A stretch of DNA of 64,000 nt from Dromaius novaehollandiae (GCF_036370855.1 NC_088099.1:72147218-72211217); one strand, 5' to 3'; shown: positions 12,881 through 26,319, numbered from the stretch's first letter. A program made the numbers and translations. The notes: generated from the letters alone by a model not told the origin.

Positions 12881-15800
12881 CTTAATAGATAAAAAGAAAA
12901 TCAAAAATGTTTGTTTCACCAGTAGAAAACACATAATGCTCCTCTGAACCAGAGGATGGGTAAAATGAAAGTTCTTAGTGTGTTAATTAGAGCTTTATTT
13001 GTCATACAACATTAAGATATCTAACACTGGTTTAGTTGCTAAAAGTTCTTTCCTTTAGGAGGAACTGATTGGGAATTTCCATCGCAGTTAAGGGAGTTGT
13101 AATCTCCCTAACATTTGTACTATATCAGCCCATACTGAAAGTCTTTACAATTGAGCAGTCAGTTATGATCAGCACTGCTAAATGTCTAAAGGAGGATTTT
13201 TTATTGGGTACAACTTCAAGAATGCTTCTAATGTCCTAAACAAAACATTTTGCCGTGAATATCCCATTTGAAATGTCAAATGGGATTGTTTAGAGTTTAT
13301 CCTTCAGTTTTATCTATAGTCTGTATTCAAATACTTTTTCTTATTGTTTAAATTCTTTTCTTCTCTAAGAAATGCTGTCCTCTACTCAAATTTGTTATAC
13401 AAAACCTAAAATCAGTTATATGACTTCCTCTTCCTTCACTGGAAACACTCTTTCATAATTTTTGAAATAAGGATCATACATCCACTCTTTGTTTCTGAAG
13501 TTCTGGAAAACTGTAATTAAAGCAGTTGGGTTTGGGGTTCTTTTTTGTTTGTTTGTTTGTTTGTTTGTTTCAAAAAAAATTCATTCAGAGTCAACCTTGA
13601 GACAATAGTGAATTTCAAGACTTCAGTTTCTTTGAAGCCCAAAACTGGTTTCCGAAAACAAACTTTATTCTCTTCACAGTTTTTCCATACTAATAAATGC
13701 ACTGGGATGTGTCTCTTCTTGTTACAAAATGTAGGAGCAGGGACTGTCTGAAATTTAGCAAAAAGAACTGTGATGCAGCTTGCTGAGTCCGACCTAATCT
13801 GTTCCTACGTAATTGAAAACTCAGGAGGATACTGCCACTTTAACTCTTTCTGAAAAAGTCCAAAACAGTCTAAATGTCTTCCTAAATGGTTTAGTCTTGT
13901 CAGTTTAAGAAAATTTTCTGATTTCATGATATGTAGGATGATTAGCCTCCCTGAAGTTCCTGTATCTTGAGGAGGCAAGGACAACAGAAATAGACTGGTT
14001 TGCCTGGAACCATAAAACAACAGTAGGCAGGAATTTGGAATAAACCCTGAGAAAGAAAGAAAGAAAAACAGTCCTGTGCTTAGGAGAGAGACACTGCATC
14101 AGAAGGGACCCATTGCAGCTGTCTGACTGTCTCTGGCTGGGAAGATGGAGGGAAGAGGAAAAACACTGATGATGACGAAAGATAAAGTAATTGCAGTAAC
14201 TTCCCATTATTTTATCTAATAGTCATCACCATAGGAGGAAACAACGGTGCAAGATCCAGCAGGTTGCCACAGAGTATGTTGCTCTCCCTGTTATTTCAGC
14301 AAGAACAGTGTCCCATAAAGGCGCCAGTACAGTAAGGAAATTATTAATTCTCATCGGTTTACATGCCTGATCAGAATGCTATATGACATCAGTTTGCTCC
14401 TTCATGAAGAGTCACTGAGCAATTACGCTTCAGAAACAGATTTGTCTGAGTTTTTTGGGTCCAGAGGTGCAGTACCATCATTAGAAAGTCTACATAGTGC
14501 CTAAAAGACACTGATTTCAACCTCACTTGTGTGGTGCAGAAAAAGAAAGAAGTCACTTAGAGTAGAACATTAAGTCCATTTCTTCTTTAGAGGAATAAAA
14601 ACTACTGCCCTGAACTCCAGAAACTTTTCCTCTAATGCTTTGGGTTGTGAAAGATATGTTTAGGCAGTAGGTCTTGATACAGACAGGTGAAGTGAAATGA
14701 GGATGTATCATAAAGAAATAAAAGACAGAAAGAAAATGAAAAAGAAAAAAGAAAAAGAAATGCCAGTTTGCAGTGAATTGACTTGAGAATTTTGAAATGT
14801 TAAGAGAGCTAGTTTCTAAAACAAAGGAGGGGAGACAAAAGATCTCTTTGTGCTCAGGCTTTTGATACTGCTATGAGTTATGCTGCTCGATGAAGTCCAC
14901 ACATAGAGACTTTATCACCCTCAGGAGGTCCAAAGGGATCATCTAATTAGTCTCGTTCTTTGAACTAGCACAAACAATGCTGATTTGCCCTAATATTTAT
15001 GAAGAGAAATTAGCAACTTACAAAGGGACATGGGATTTTCCCATGGCAGGAAAATTGAGACTGGACTCTTTTTTCCTAAAATTTCTATGTTCTTGTTCAA
15101 AGCAAAATGAATTTTTTTCTAGTCCTATAATCTTAATTTTTCATGAAGTCAGTATAGATAGTCACAATGATTCTTTGTAGCCTTATTAATTCCTAAAAGA
15201 AATGGAGGACCTCATCCAATATGGAATTTTTGAAGGTTGCTGCTTTAGAAGAACAGCTCTCCATTATGACTTGGATCTCAAGGGAAATCTCTGAAAAGTT
15301 TCTCAAGGCTCCCCAGTTAAATGTGTTCAACATGAACACTGTGTTTCAAAAGTGAAGCCTTGAAAATGACTCTGTACTTCTATGTCATGTAATTACTGAA
15401 GTTAGACTGCTCATCAGTGGAATAGACTGTCCCACTTCTCACAGTCAGATGTATTTGGTAAACTCCGAAAAGCTGAGTATATAAGGGGGCTTACATAATA
15501 ACACCCTCCAGGGGAACTAACGTAAAACAAATGCCACTGAGTTACTGAGTTCATTTGGAGGAAAAGTAAATGGTACAATGCATACAGGAGTTCCCCTCTT
15601 ACACAAAAGCAACCTAGATTATCCATTACGAAGTGGTAACAAATTCTGATGTAACGGTGAGCTTTGAAACATGGATAGTTGGCTTTTTCCATTCCTGAGC
15701 TTCTCTAATGTGCTTATATAGGTGCAGGAAAGTGTGGTATTCTAGCTTTCAAAAAAACCCTTGAGCTATTCATCCGTATGTTACTGATTGATAGGCAAAA

Positions 15801-16725
15801 AGTCTAACTTTTCTCACAACTGTGTCAGCCCAGTACACAAAAGTAAATTTCACCCACGGCAATCCTACTAGCCAATTTACCAACAGATGTTGTTTTACAG
15901 GGAGATCTGTTAAATGAATTTGTCCTTCATTACAAGACACTACGTTATAAAGTTTCCCCCTATAGCTTTCCAAAGCAAACTTGCTCCCAATTTGGTTCAA
16001 GTCCAATCTTTGCTATACAGTACAAAATACTTGGCTGCTAACTAAAAAAATATAGAAACCAAGAAACACTTTTTAATTAATATAAAAGAAGTAGTTGTAT
16101 TATTAATAGTAGCACTGGGAAAAAGTAAGTTTTATTTTTCCTCCTAAATTATTATTATATGTCTCCCACTGATGGCATTTTCTTTGAAATAATCATCCTT
16201 TTTCCAAAAGGTAATGGATACTTTTACCTTCCATGCTTTCCCTTTATGGGCATTTATAAGCCTCACTGCACATACTTTATCCAACAGGTAAGGTTCTACC
16301 TTATAAAAAAGCAATTTAGCTTTATAGATTTGGCAATACAGAACATTTGGTTAAATGAAGGGTACCTCAGTTAAGAAATGGCGTATCTGAAATGGCCCTG
16401 TTACCACAGTTTTCAGTCAGTTTAAAGACACCATCCAGTACACTACTTTGATATGGATGGGAAGTATTTCTTCTGGCATAGTCTAACACTGGTGGATGCC
16501 TGGATTTCTCTGAGTACATGTTTAAGTTTAGTTGGAGAAAAGATGGTATATATCTTCAAGACCATTTTTTATTTGAAACTGTGTTCTCTTGTCTAGGAAA
16601 ATATTTGTACAGAAATTGGATACATTATTTATTTAAGATTTTAAATATGTTGCTTTCCAAAACAAAATATTTCAAAGGAAGCATTTCTAGAACAAGACTG
16701 AACCATAAAGAAATTGTACAATATT
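12881..16725. other. AT-rich non-coding DNA with minor simple repeats
   Basis: No gene is supported. Simple sequence includes a (TTTG)n run at 13541-13570 and an A/G-rich stretch near 14710-14760. The frames on both strands around 13545-13750 simply read through the TTTG run and are not evidence of coding. Confidence 0.6.
13541..13570 (+). repeat. (TTTG)n tetranucleotide repeat
   Basis: Six T residues are followed by about six TTTG units. It is an ordinary simple repeat, and both strands stay open across it because it lacks stop codons. Confidence 0.93.
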
Positions 16726-16777
16726 GTCCAAACTTCCTGGCATTTGATTGTGATAATAAACAGCAAGTGAAATAAAA
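16726..16777 (+). repeat. Left arm of perfect 52-bp inverted repeat
   Basis: All 52 bases are the exact reverse complement of 18721-18772. The arm begins GTCCAAACTTCC and ends GTGAAATAAAA. Outside the arm there is weak residual similarity to the flank of the partner arm after allowing a small gap (TTGTAC is shared on the outer side), while the inner flanks do not match. No canonical transposon terminus or target-site duplication was recognised. Confidence 0.95.
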
Positions 16778-18720
16778 TGATAATTAAATACTATGTTTCA
16801 TAATGTTAACAAGATTAACAATTTATAATGACATTAGGTTATTTATATTATTTTTAAGTTGGCAGAAAATAAAAATATGCAAATACGAGCGCATCTGAGG
16901 GTCACTTTATCAGCTATGCCTAGGGTCATTTTTTTGCACATTAACTGATTGACTTTAAAAGTTAGTCTTTTACGCAGAAAAAGAATACTTTAGCACAATT
17001 TTAAACTTAAGACTTCTTTATTTTTATTAAGCATACAGTAGTCTGAGGTATCTTGTTATACTCTGAAAACAGTAACCTTTTGCCAATTTAAAAATAGTGG
17101 TTTTGCTTTCTTTTACTTTAACTGACTTTGGGTGGTTTTGATCAGAGTGGGGGCAGGTTGGTTAGTGGGTTGTTTTGTCCTGGAGCCTCTTTGCTTGTCT
17201 CTTAGTGATAATTCATTTTAAAGGGAAAAGATAATCTTAGATCTTACTCTTCAAACCAGCAATCTGACCCTACTTTTAAAATGTTCTGGGAGACATCGAA
17301 ATACCATTCAGCTTATTTGCCTGGCTGATCCTTTAGCAATGTTGCTAATTGTTATTTAGCAATAACAAAGTTGGAGAAGTTTCTTGCAACTCATTTTTAT
17401 AGTATTTTGTAAACAATTTATCCACCATGTTTTTAGACCCGTTGTCATGCATAATCCCCTCTTGTGCACCACTGACAGAGTGACCTTCATACTTACTGGC
17501 TCATTCACCATACAGTGAACTTTTCGCTCTACACCACACTCACCCCTTCTTAGTAAAGAAAACCTTTGTCCACATCCCAGCTTGCCATTCACTGGGGACT
17601 CTCTACTTGTGCAAATGTGTACCAAAAATGAAAAAGAGGAAATGGAAAAAATCTCGCAGGTTCGGCACCCTTAAAAGTTAGTACAGATGGCTACCTGTAA
17701 AGCATACAGCTCTATCATCATCTTCTGCAGTGTTTTAGCTAATAGGTCTCTTCATTTGTGTTCCTCCATTTGACATAAGCTGTCTAGTGAATCAGCAACT
17801 GTGAAAACTAATTGTCTTTTAAGAAATGCCCCTACCCTTGACTGTACAATGTGCTATGTTTTTGCCTCACATGTCCAAATATAAGTACATTTATGAAAAG
17901 AGTACTCTTTTAAAAGCAGAAGTAATCTCTTTAAATGAACCATGTTACCAAAATACAGACAATAAAGTATTTACTATCATTTTCAACTGGCAACGTTTGT
18001 TTTCAAAGTTGTTACACAAAACATTATTAAGGACAGGGGACATATTGATGTGCACATATTTATGTATAAGGCTTTGTATACTCTGGCCCCAAAATGTTTC
18101 TGGCTCCTTCAGAGAACAGGTTAAAACATTCCATTTCAGTACAGTTCTATTTTATTTAATTCTTGTCTTTCTCTGCCTTTTTTTGTATGATTATGACACT
18201 TGACCAAAGTCTAATCTCATGTTTTTAACATCATCTCTGCAACTGCTTACTCTTTATTGCTGTAGAACAAATACCATTTTGAGAGTATCAATGACTATAT
18301 TGCGCCCTTGGAAAGAAAACTAATACATGTTTATTCTTAATTTGGCACAGTGACACAGAATAGGAAGTGGGTTATTGGATTCCTATGGCTTGTTACTGTT
18401 TTACCATTAGCTTTTCAGTTCTTATTCTTCCAGAGATTTTCAGAAATGGTTTAAACTACTATACATTTATTCATTCTTTTAAATTATATATGGGAGAATA
18501 AATCATGGAAACACCTCAAGCTTAGAACAGGGGAAAAGAATTATTGAGCTGTATTTAACTATAGGAAGATACATAGCAATCTGTAGAGTTGACGTGGAAA
18601 ACTACAGATTGGCACTGGTGTGTCAGTGACGTTGAGACATAATGAATGTAAGTAGGCTTTGTAATCCTTAAAGCTTTGTCTCTTTTGCTTCCTGAAGAAA
18701 GAGCTAGACTCCAAGCATTT
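16778..18720. other. 1.94-kb spacer between inverted-repeat arms
   Basis: The spacer contains no recognisable transposase or other gene. The longest frame is 125 codons (plus, 17826-18203) with no identifiable domain, and it is rich in AT and T runs. If the arms are transposon termini, the interior has no visible coding capacity. If they mark inversion breakpoints, this is the inverted segment. Confidence 0.6.
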
Positions 18721-18772
18721 TTTTATTTCACTTGCTGTTTATTATCACAATCAAATGCCAGGAAGTTTGGAC
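18721..18772 (-). repeat. Right arm of perfect 52-bp inverted repeat
   Basis: This is the exact reverse complement of 16726-16777 over 52 bases, beginning TTTTATTTCACTTGC and ending GGAAGTTTGGAC. The base before it (T) and the partner's complementary base differ, so the perfect match stops sharply on the inner side. A transcript across both arms could fold into a long uninterrupted stem. Confidence 0.95.
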
Positions 18773-20270
18773 TTAAGTACAAATATTACAGATTTAGATA
18801 CTTGCCAAGAATTTATCAGCCCTTTTTTTTTTAAAAAAAAGCCCTTTGAGACTAAAAACAAAGAGTAAAAATGAAGCCATTCTGCTTTGTATTCTAGAAG
18901 TCTGCTGTTTTGCTAATCACAGAAGCATGGACTTGAATCTTCTCTCAGAGGTGCTGACTTGACTCAGAAATACAGACTGATGTAACTTGAGTAATTCAAA
19001 CCAGAGAAACACAAAAGAAAGAAGTAACTAGCTCAGATTCGTTCACTTACTAAGGCTTGGTTACTCCTTATGCTCATTCACTAGTATTTTCTCCACCTTT
19101 GCCTTATAGGTGCTAATCTGGGAAATTTCTAACATTCCTCTTCAAAACTTTATTTCTCAGTTCCATCACCAGAAGGCTTTCAGTAATCTTAAGTCTAAAA
19201 TTTGCCCCTTTTAATTATATCTAAATAGAGGAAAAATATACGGAAGTGAAATACTTTTATGGAAATCCTAAAAGTAACAGTGGTAGTAGTAATAAAAAGA
19301 AGCTGAAGTAGAATTTGAGTGTGTATGGCTTTCAGAGGCTGATATTTACTTTTATGGCACTCTGGCCACACTTTGGCCAGCTGTAGATAGATTTTGCTAT
19401 ATGATTTTGTGATCCATACCTGGGGAGAGCTCCTTTTCCCTCCTTTTATGGATAAATGAAATAATCAGGTTTGCAATAAGTCTGTAATAGACTATGGCAG
19501 AGATTTTCAGAGGTGAATGCCACATGGTCGAGGAAAATAATTTGAGACAAGCATTTACAAACTACAAATGCCTTTGAAATGTGTCTTCACATTGCAGTTT
19601 TATAGGGCTAAATCCTATTTCAGTGCTTCAATGGGATGAAGCCGCTGTTTGTCCAAAGAGCAGAAGATATTCCTCATTTCTAGTGATTAGCTAGACAATG
19701 TGTTGTCAAAGTGGATCTGGTCTTCTAGGCCTCAAAGCAACTAAGTGGAGGTGTACAATACCTGTAAAAGGAGCAGGCCTGATCCTTCTCTTCAAGAAGA
19801 CAACTACTTGTACCCAACTATCTGGTTACCTGCCAAACTTTCTGGGCCATCCTCCCCAGCTCAGAGGCTCAGCACACACAACAAATCACTTTGCTCCCCA
19901 TTAACATAGCTGTGAGGTTAACGGTCAGGATTTCCTGCACAATACTTAAATACAAATTATAAAATAACTGCCTATCACCTGAAAACAAAATGTCCTCTTC
20001 AATGCCAACAAAATAATCAGCTACTGAGAAGTTTAACTTAGTGGTTGTAATGCATCTCTTTATACTAATACAATTCAGAGAGGACTTTATCAGTGTATTT
20101 CCATTCACTTATGCTACTTGCATACATGGTGAATAACAGATAAAAATGAAAGATTCTAATATTTCTAAACAGAATGATTTCAGCAAGAGACCTGCTTTAA
20201 GCATGGAGAAAAACCTTTTGTAAATAGGAAGCCCAGTACCAAGCAGGCTGAGTTAATACTGTTTTTGCTG
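18773..20270. other. Non-coding DNA; T10A8 palindrome near 18.8 kb
   Basis: No gene is supported. At 18823-18840 a run of ten T is followed directly by eight A, flanked by GCCC-type sequence. The same T10A8 arrangement occurs again at 62436-62453. Confidence 0.6.
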
Positions 20271-20480
20271 TTTTTCTGTCTTGTCTCTCAATCTTAAGTC
20301 AGCTGAGCAGCAGCTTTTTAGTGGGAAAAAACAGAAGGAGGTCAGGCGGAATGACCTCCCTATTTTGCCTCCCAGTGGCCTGCCTCCCATTTACTACACC
20401 TTTTGACATCCTTAAGTAGATATCTCTTTAACCGTTCAGTCAGTAAAACAAACTGAAGTATAGGCAAAGGGAGGGGGGAT
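20270..20480. promoter_or_regulatory. Candidate regulatory block with AGGTCA palindrome
   Basis: The block is richer in GC than its surroundings. It contains an exact inverted repeat GGAGGTCA / TGACCTCC at 20337-20344 and 20352-20359 with a 7-base spacer. Two AGGTCA half-sites therefore face each other (inverted repeat, spacing 7 counted between the hexamers). CAGCTG- and CTTTTGA-like elements lie nearby. Regulatory function is inferred; the palindrome itself is certain. Confidence 0.35.
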
Positions 20481-22738
20481 AGGGAAAAAAGTATACATGG
20501 TAGAGCTCATATCGAATGTAACACTTGTGCTGTAATCTTAGTTATTCACTCATGTGTGAAAAATAGTCTACTATTGCATATTTTCAAAAAAGTGCTTATT
20601 TGCAGTTTACTACTAGATGACTATGGTTTTGAGACTTTTTTATCTCGTTGAGCCACTTTTGGGAGAAGTAGGCCATATTCTAAAATAAGCTCTGGAGTTG
20701 TATTTCATACACTCTATTCAGATTTGCTAATTCTGTAGCAGTATTTTGGAGGATGCTAAAATTAACTTGACTGATGAACTGAAAGTGTGGAATGTTAGTG
20801 TGTATTGTACTTAATGAATCCATGCAATGTGTATATGGAAAATCAAGTAATTGAGTAGTTGTGGTGGAAGATAGGTGAGATGCGTAATAACGGGATCTAT
20901 GACATGGAGAATATTATTTCGAGACTTTTGTAGAAAAATTCCAGATGTTCTGCAGAACTTTTTTCAAATTATACATTTCCTATGGCTTACCATTATCTAT
21001 TAACGAGTCTAAATATCAAGCTATGAAAAGAAATTCTTAAATAAATACTACATACAACCAATGCACTTTATAAAATCAGGACCATAAATTTCAATCTCTT
21101 TTACTGGATGGATATAGCTTTTCATTTATTATCCCTTTTATGTATGTATACATATATACATATATATGTATCTTTATGTATAAAAAAGAGAAAGCAAAAG
21201 ATGTGGTATGGATTTAAGAGTGCAGTTGTTGGTAAAAAAGCTTATGAGAAAATGGATTTAAAAGATTCAAATGAGACTATAAGCCATGTTCCAAATATCA
21301 AAAAGCTCATTTTTTTTAGTTTTTCAGAATTCTCGTTCACTTCTTCTCTGACTGTCACCATGTTAAACCCTATCTAAAGTTTTTATGTTAATTCATTTCA
21401 GTATCCTTAAAAAATGTTAAGTCTCAACTACTCAAAATTTTTCATGGAAGAGTCAGAATTTTAGGAAGATCTGACTCATATGACTGTATCTGGGTATCTA
21501 TCTTTCTTTTAAATGTAATTTATTTGAATGACATTTCTTTTTTAAAATATGAAGAACAAAATTGTCTTTCATTATTTTTTCTAAATCTTACTGTTTGGCT
21601 CCCCACTCTGCATATTTTAAAAACAACTTTCCAAGTACAAAAATTACTTTTTTCCAGCAATTTGTTGTTCATTTAATATATATAATATCCTGCCCAGCAG
21701 AGATCTCTTGGTAAACAAATTAATAAACTGTATGTTATATCAGTGAAATGTGTTATTTTCTGTTGCTGTATATGCAGCCTGGATTCTGAAAGTCAAACTA
21801 TGTATTTGTACTGGGTCAGGTGAGAGAAGAAAAGAAAGTATTATTTGATTGTTTTTTCATCAGCAAGGTGAGCAAATATGAAAGAAATGCAGACATATCT
21901 GGTTTCAGGTAAGCTGATAGCGAAAGAATCCAGAAGAAGTCCAGTATCAATGATATGTTTAAACAAGTAACTAATTCACATCCCTGAGATCAGCTCTAAA
22001 ACACTGTTAGCACATCAGAACATAAATTACATATCACTGTGACCTTGTCTTACCTGAAATAGAGAAAGAAGAAAGACCCAGGGAGTAAGTAGAAAATAAA
22101 TTTGATCTATTTGAATAAGTGTAGATTGTAAGAATAGCTTGGCTCCCTCTCAACTCTCCTCTAGATAGAAGAACTCAGGCTCTCTCTTCAGCAAGACTTT
22201 GCCTAGCTTGAGATACCTAGACTCTGTTTCCTTCTTGATGTTAAATCTCTAGTTGAGAACAAATGGGACAAAAGGTTCCACCTGGATCTGGTCCAAACAA
22301 CATTTTTTCTGAAATATGCTTTTTCAACAAAGCCTTACAATTTTGCAGTGACACACATTTTTACAAAGTTTTTGATAAAAGGATTTCCAAGTTTCAGGGC
22401 TGTGTGGTTAATCTGAATGTTTTGAAACAATCATTTTTAGGGAAAACACTTACAGGACTTTTATTTATTCCAGATGGGGACAAATGTGATCTCCGGTTTG
22501 GAACCCATGAAGCTGCAACAGTATGATGTTGCTGCTGACCTAATAAGGCCTTCTGACAGTATTTTTTTAGCTCAGAATCAATACTGTGATGACACAGCAT
22601 CCAAAATGGAGTTATCCAGCAACCTACTTGCAGGCAGGACTGCACTTCAATAGGTAGACATTCCTCTAGACACAAAGGATTCCATTCTCATGGTCTAGAC
22701 AGCCTGGTTGCAGCCTACATCTATAGTTTATTCTGCAA
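20481..22738. other. AT-rich non-coding DNA
   Basis: No gene is supported. A TATG/CATA alternating, self-complementary stretch lies at about 21137-21180 and could extrude a cruciform. No domain-like frames are present; the plus-strand frame at 21108-21377 merely crosses this simple sequence. Confidence 0.6.
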
Positions 22739-23023
22739 GGGATTATTTCACTTTGATGCATTATTTTCTGGAGAAAGATGGAAGAATGGAGTCTCTGAGT
22801 ACCTAAAACTTGTTTAGGAAAATCTGAAATTCTGGGATTATTTCACTTTGATGCATTATTTTCTGGAGAAAGATGGAAGAATGGAGTCTCTGAGTACCTA
22901 AAACTTGTTTAGGAAAATCTGAAATTCTGGGATTATTTCACTTTGATGCATTATTTTCTGGAGAAAGATGGAAGAATGGAGTCTCTGAGTACCTAAAACT
23001 TGTTTAGGAAAATCTGAAATTCT
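22739..23023 (+). repeat. 95-bp minisatellite, three identical copies
   Basis: Copies at 22739-22833, 22834-22928 and 22929-23023 match at every base I compared, each starting GGGATTATTTCACTTTG and ending CTGAAATTCT. Flanking sequence is unrelated to the unit beyond one or two bases. The complete lack of divergence implies recent expansion, gene conversion or an assembly or cloning artefact. The unit has no recognisable coding or transposon content. Confidence 0.97.
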
Positions 23024-23208
23024 GGAGCATGTTGTAAGAAATACGATGGCAAGATACCTAGTCTAGATACTGCCAAAAAAACTGTCCCCAAAGTCTTTAA
23101 TATCTTTGTTATTATGAACTGCCTTCCACTTATATTAAAAGAATGGATTTATGTTATTTTCACTTTTTAAATTATTGAGGATCTTCAATCATGAAAATGT
23201 TAATTCTT

Positions 23209-23235
23209 TGTGTGTGTGTGTGTGTGTACGTGTGT
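23209..23235 (+). repeat. (TG)n microsatellite, interrupted
   Basis: Nine TG units are followed by a TACG interruption and two more TG units. It is short and imperfect. Confidence 0.9.
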
Positions 23236-26200
23236 CCAAATTTGATGAGTGAGCACTCTTTGCAGATTTAGAGAATTTTATTATATGCTTTAATAAAATG
23301 CTCCATTTTCTCTTATGAGTAAATATTTTAAGATCAATTTATATAAAGGAGACATTAGTAACATATTTTTCTCTTTGGTAGTTAACACATTTCTTAAGCT
23401 GGCCTTCTGAACTTGGCATTTGCTCTTCAAAATGTCCCATTAATTCCTATTAGGGAGCTACTAGTAAAGAAAATTGCATGTTAACTTTTATCAATCTGTA
23501 TGAATAAATGTTAACCATTCTCAGTTAAAAGCTCTCCTTTTAGCTCCACTCAAGTGAAAATACCCAAAGCAGTGCACACATTGGCAAATCATTCAGAAGA
23601 TTAATGCACTTAGGCCTGTACAAAGAGTCAGAACTGTGTATTAGCATTATAGATTTTAATTTGAAATGATGTCAGTCTTTTCTCAGCTGCATTGTAGTGC
23701 AAGGACTGCCATCTGCTTATAATAATGAATCTGACAATCCACATAAACGTGATTTGCTGTTCCTTTTGCCAACATAATGGCCTGGATATTGATCCTAATG
23801 GTGGAGCAGTTGCTGCCGTTTCTTTCAATAGGAGTGGGAGGACAGGGTGCAAGAGTGAAATTTTCAGGACTTCTGCTGGAATGACAGCCAAGAACAGAGC
23901 TGTGTTTGTTTCACTATAAGAGGGGATTTGGATATTCCTCATTCTTGGTTTTGTCCTGGAATGTATCATAGTACTCACCACTTCAAAAGTGAAACAAACA
24001 AAAGTAAAAGAATATGCAAATGTCTTTGAGGAATAGGAGCTCACAACAAGAAAGAAATTTGGAGGTTAAGCTACAAAAACTCCAACATTTAGAGCTTTCA
24101 CTTTTGCGCTTGTTGATGATGACAATTGAGATCATAAAAGGGAAAAAAAAGTGTTGCAATAGACTCCACATAATAAGGGAGTTTGGGCTCTGACAATTAT
24201 TTTTCTCCACACTGAGAAATAAAGTGTCTCAGGTGCAGTGTTTTGTACCTTTCTCTAATTTCTTTACAAGCACCCACACCCTTGAAGAATGATGTTCAGT
24301 GGCAAAAGCTAAATGCCATTTAGAATGCACAGATCTCAAAGCGAAATTTCTCTCCAGCTAATACTAAATGCATGGATTTCATATATTTAGTTTTTATCCT
24401 AAAAGGGTATTTCTAGGAATGCAGAATCCCAAGTATCCTTCTGGATGAATTTTCCCCAGGAAATAGAAGCATGTTTCTCAGGAAGCTCTCAAACTTGTAG
24501 CTGCATAAAACCAAGCTGAGGTGCTATTTTCTTAAGCTACAACAATTATTTTGTCTAAGTTGATTCCAACTGCACTGTTAATGTAATTTATTCAGGGCGC
24601 TACAGTATTATGGTGCCTTTATAAGAGGGTATGTGTCTGTTTCCATGACAGCCAAAATAGGTAGGGATAGCAAATGCCATTTGAGATAGCTCAGAAGTCT
24701 TTGATTGATAAAAGATATAAGGTTAGCAGCTTTAAGAACTAAACTCCTGTAGCATGCAGGCTGATTTTCTTTAAAATGTGAAGTTCACCAGTATCAGCAT
24801 GTTAATTCTTAATAGATTTTAACCAAAGTAGTTAAAAGATAAAGATGTTGCTAACTTTATCTCAACCAGTTCCCAAAACAGGCAGTCTGACCTCAGTGGT
24901 TGAAATGCTAACCTGCATGGCTGTCTGAAGTAGTTGCTCGCAAGTGTACTCAAATTTTACATTACACTAAAGAGTGATTGATAATGCCCCTTATATATAA
25001 GGCCACTCCATAACTATTCTTTTACTTGGAACAGCTTTAGCTACTGATTTTTTAACTTTCATCTCTAACGTTATATATTGTTATATTTATTAATGGAACA
25101 CACATTGCTCATTTAAAGATATCCCCAACAATCCATGATGTTTATGTCATTTGATCTCATAGAACTAAAATTTTGAAAACGTGCTTTCAAAATCTAAAAC
25201 TATCTACACGTAAGAGCTGCAGTGTACTTGTAAAATTTGTATATTACTTTACTGGCACTAACCACACATTCTCTTGATTTAATATGGTGCATCCTGGAAT
25301 ATCTTTCATCCTCTGCTGTACTTGAAGGAATAGGCTTTTGCTGTTTATTTCTTACTCGGCAGTGCAAAAGTCAGCAAAAGCCCAGTAAGAGGCAGAGAAC
25401 CTGCACAAAAAGGGAAGGCATAAAAGAAACAGAAAAAAAAGAAAAAATTCAAAAACTTTATACAACAAGCTTGTATAAATGATAGGAAATTTTACCAGAT
25501 TGGACACAAAATTTATTCTCCTATCTTTTACCTGATGATCTGTGATAATGAAAACTCGGTTCTCAGTTACTCAGTTGACAGTCAAAAAACCCACCTGCTC
25601 TGAGGCAAGTAGGTAAGCAGAATTTGGCATAACCATAGAAAGGCATTGTTTTTAAATACATATATAAAACTGAGGTGATGTAGTAGTCATAACAGGATTT
25701 TTTGTTTGACTGACATGTTACATCCCAAAATGAAACATATCTCACAATAGGGGGAGAACATTGGTATGATCTTTCCTCACAGGATTCCTCTTCAGTGTTT
25801 CTGCTCAGTTAACAGCAGACAAGCACCTCTAACACAGGTCCTTAAGTCTGACACTCAGTCCTCCTACACCCTGAATCTTCATTTTTCTACTCTGAAGACC
25901 TGCTTTTCTACAGGTCATTCCCAGTGGGTTCTTCAGGATCTTGTTAGAGCTGTGATTCCACTGTTTTTTTCTCATACAATCACCTTATCTGAGAGCAAGA
26001 GTCATGTAAGAAGAAAAGAGATAAAGTTAATAGCACTCTGAAATTTTCCTGAGTGGAAAATGTTATGTAAGACCTGTTTGCAATTAGAGTGGATGCTTTC
26101 AGCTGACTCCGTCTTTCCTTCCTACTCAACAGAAAATCTACAAAGCTTGTTTAACATCTGGATGCTTCCTACCCTCTCTGGTTAGTACCTGTTAGCCATA

Positions 26201-26319
26201 TTTCCTGCGTGCTCAAGCTATTATCACCTATCCAGTGCAAGTAGACAGCATGCGTATCTTTTATTTTGATTCATCCCTCTAAATTCCCTTGTCATAAGAA
26301 GAAGGGCAATCATTTTGGT

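Noticed and set aside
23628-24044. 138-codon minus-strand frame
   Set aside because: No domain is visible, and a second frame is open on the opposite strand over the same block, so a stop-poor non-coding element explains both.
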